A stretch of 28,548 nt of DNA from DAOTXL01 sp034434895. GTDB taxonomy: Bacteria; Chloroflexota; Anaerolineae; JAAYZQ01. The stretch's first letter is position 1, and each line of letters opens with the position of its first letter. The DNA lies in contig DAOTYI010000200.1 in NCBI GenBank assembly GCA_034434895.1, positions 1-28,548 on the forward strand. Reading direction: 5' to 3'. Below are positions 28,026 through 28,548 of the stretch, in pieces. Position numbers and translations under genes: made by a program. Below the pieces are notes generated by a model, which was given only the letters and a program-made list of their open reading frames with translations, was not told the origin of the DNA and searched no databases.

Positions 28026-28493
28026 ATGGAACAGGAAACGGTAGATCTGACCCTCCTGGATGGGGTCCTGGCGCAACACAAAACGCAACGCGGGGCGGTG
28101 ATCCCGGTGCTGCAAAAAGCCCAGGAGATCTATGGCTGGCTGCCCAGAGAGGTGCTGGAGCGGATCTCGCGCGAAATGCGGGTCCCGCTGAGCCGTATCT
28201 ACGGCGTGGTGACCTTTTATTCGCAGTTCTACCTCACCCGCCGGGGACGACACATCTGCCGCCAGTGTGACGGAACCGCCTGTCACGTCAAAGGCGCGGC
28301 CCGCATCGTGGATGCGGTAGAGGGGCGCCTGGGCATCAAGGCCGGGGAGACGACACCTGACTATCGGATCACCTACGAGGTGGTCTATTGCCTGGGCTCC
28401 TGTGGCCTGGCCCCGGTGGCCATGGTGGATGACAAGGTGGTGGGCCACCTGGTGCCGGAAACGATGCTCAAGATTCTGGACAGTCTGGAGTAA
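28026..28493 (+). CDS. NuoE/HydC-like [2Fe-2S] subunit (24-kDa type)
   Basis: A 155-aa thioredoxin-fold [2Fe-2S] protein of the NuoE family. The helical N-terminal part (VIPVLQKAQEIYGWLPREVLERISREMRVPLSRIYGVVTFYSQF) and four cluster Cys (C81 and C86 in CDGTAC; C122 and C126 in CLGSC) are intact; C78 is extra. It passes electrons between an NADH-flavin subunit (NuoF/HydB) and other iron-sulfur centres. The context (DRTGG, CBS-ATPase, PHP upstream) points to HydC of an electron-bifurcating [FeFe]-hydrogenase rather than complex I; the genes that would confirm this lie beyond the window. AGGAG lies 7 nt before the ATG. Confidence 0.9.
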   Translation: MEQETVDLTLLDGVLAQHKTQRGAVIPVLQKAQEIYGWLPREVLERISREMRVPLSRIYGVVTFYSQFYLTRRGRHICRQCDGTACHVKGAARIVDAVEGRLGIKAGETTPDYRITYEVVYCLGSCGLAPVAMVDDKVVGHLVPETMLKILDSLE

Positions 28494-28498
28494 GGACT

Positions 28499-28548
28499 GT
28501 GGTAACTATCTCGACAATGTTGAATGAACGTAAATGGCGGTCAAGGCG
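28499..28548 (+). CDS. Start of a further gene (fragment, uncertain)
   Basis: After the NuoE-like gene, TAAGGA is followed by GTG at 28,499; the frame (VVTISTMLNERKWRSR) stays open to the window end, with an in-frame ATG at 28,517. Sixteen codons are too few to identify it. In related clusters this position is held by a NuoF/HydB-like or ferredoxin/ATPase gene. Treated as tentative. Confidence 0.3.
   Translation, partial: MVTISTMLNERKWRSR

Noticed and set aside
25566..28493. Complex I (nuo) operon
   Set aside because: Only a NuoE-like gene is present, and the DRTGG, CBS-ATPase and PHP neighbours are those of hydrogenase clusters, not of nuo operons.

Overview
The window is GC-rich bacterial DNA, tightly packed and almost entirely coding. 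Gene content (a monofunctional beta-oxidation set with its own ETF, a Liv-type ABC transporter, and the DRTGG/CBS-ATPase/PHP/NuoE-like set that usually accompanies electron-bifurcating [FeFe]-hydrogenases) and the many short palindromic and tandem intergenic repeats fit a Chloroflexota bacterium, probably Anaerolineae-like. That placement is inference. I see no rRNA, tRNA, CRISPR array, transposase or phage gene.

Layout: positions 1-25,225 are read from the minus strand, so the transcription units run right to left. A TetR regulator (22,873-22,226) opens a long beta-oxidation operon: thiolase, an 86-aa unknown, 3-hydroxyacyl-CoA dehydrogenase, enoyl-CoA hydratase, two acyl-CoA dehydrogenases, a four-helix-bundle protein, EtfB and EtfA, ending at a strong hairpin (13,609-13,648). 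Next come a threonine/serine dehydratase-like enzyme plus a HAD phosphatase; a PLP aminotransferase plus thioesterase; a long-chain acyl-CoA ligase; a complete Liv ABC transporter (J-H-M-G-F) with an intrinsic terminator; and a URO-D-family protein followed by the start of a lipoprotein. Further right, a histidine kinase/receiver pair (25,207-23,355, minus) is divergent from a plus-strand operon (25,566 to the window end) encoding two DRTGG-type proteins, a CBS-CBS-ATPase protein, a PHP protein and a NuoE/HydC-like [2Fe-2S] protein. That operon probably continues into hydrogenase subunits outside the window.

Function: the ligase activates carboxylic acids to CoA thioesters, the beta-oxidation operon degrades them, ETF collects the electrons, and the hydrogenase-type module could dispose of reducing equivalents. 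The Liv transporter may import the substrate.

Regulatory DNA is unusually legible. Eight sigma70-type promoters can be read, all with exactly 17-bp spacers and several at or near consensus. The two most distinctive signals are (i) the roughly 285-nt aminotransferase leader, which has its own promoter, several potential stems, a possible small ORF and a 10-bp intrinsic terminator just before the gene's ribosome-binding site, as an attenuator or riboswitch would; and (ii) a 27-bp palindrome abutting the -10 of a perfect promoter in front of tetR. Many gaps in and around the beta-oxidation operon also hold 7-8-bp tandem repeats or perfect palindromes, two of which run into the 3' ends of genes.
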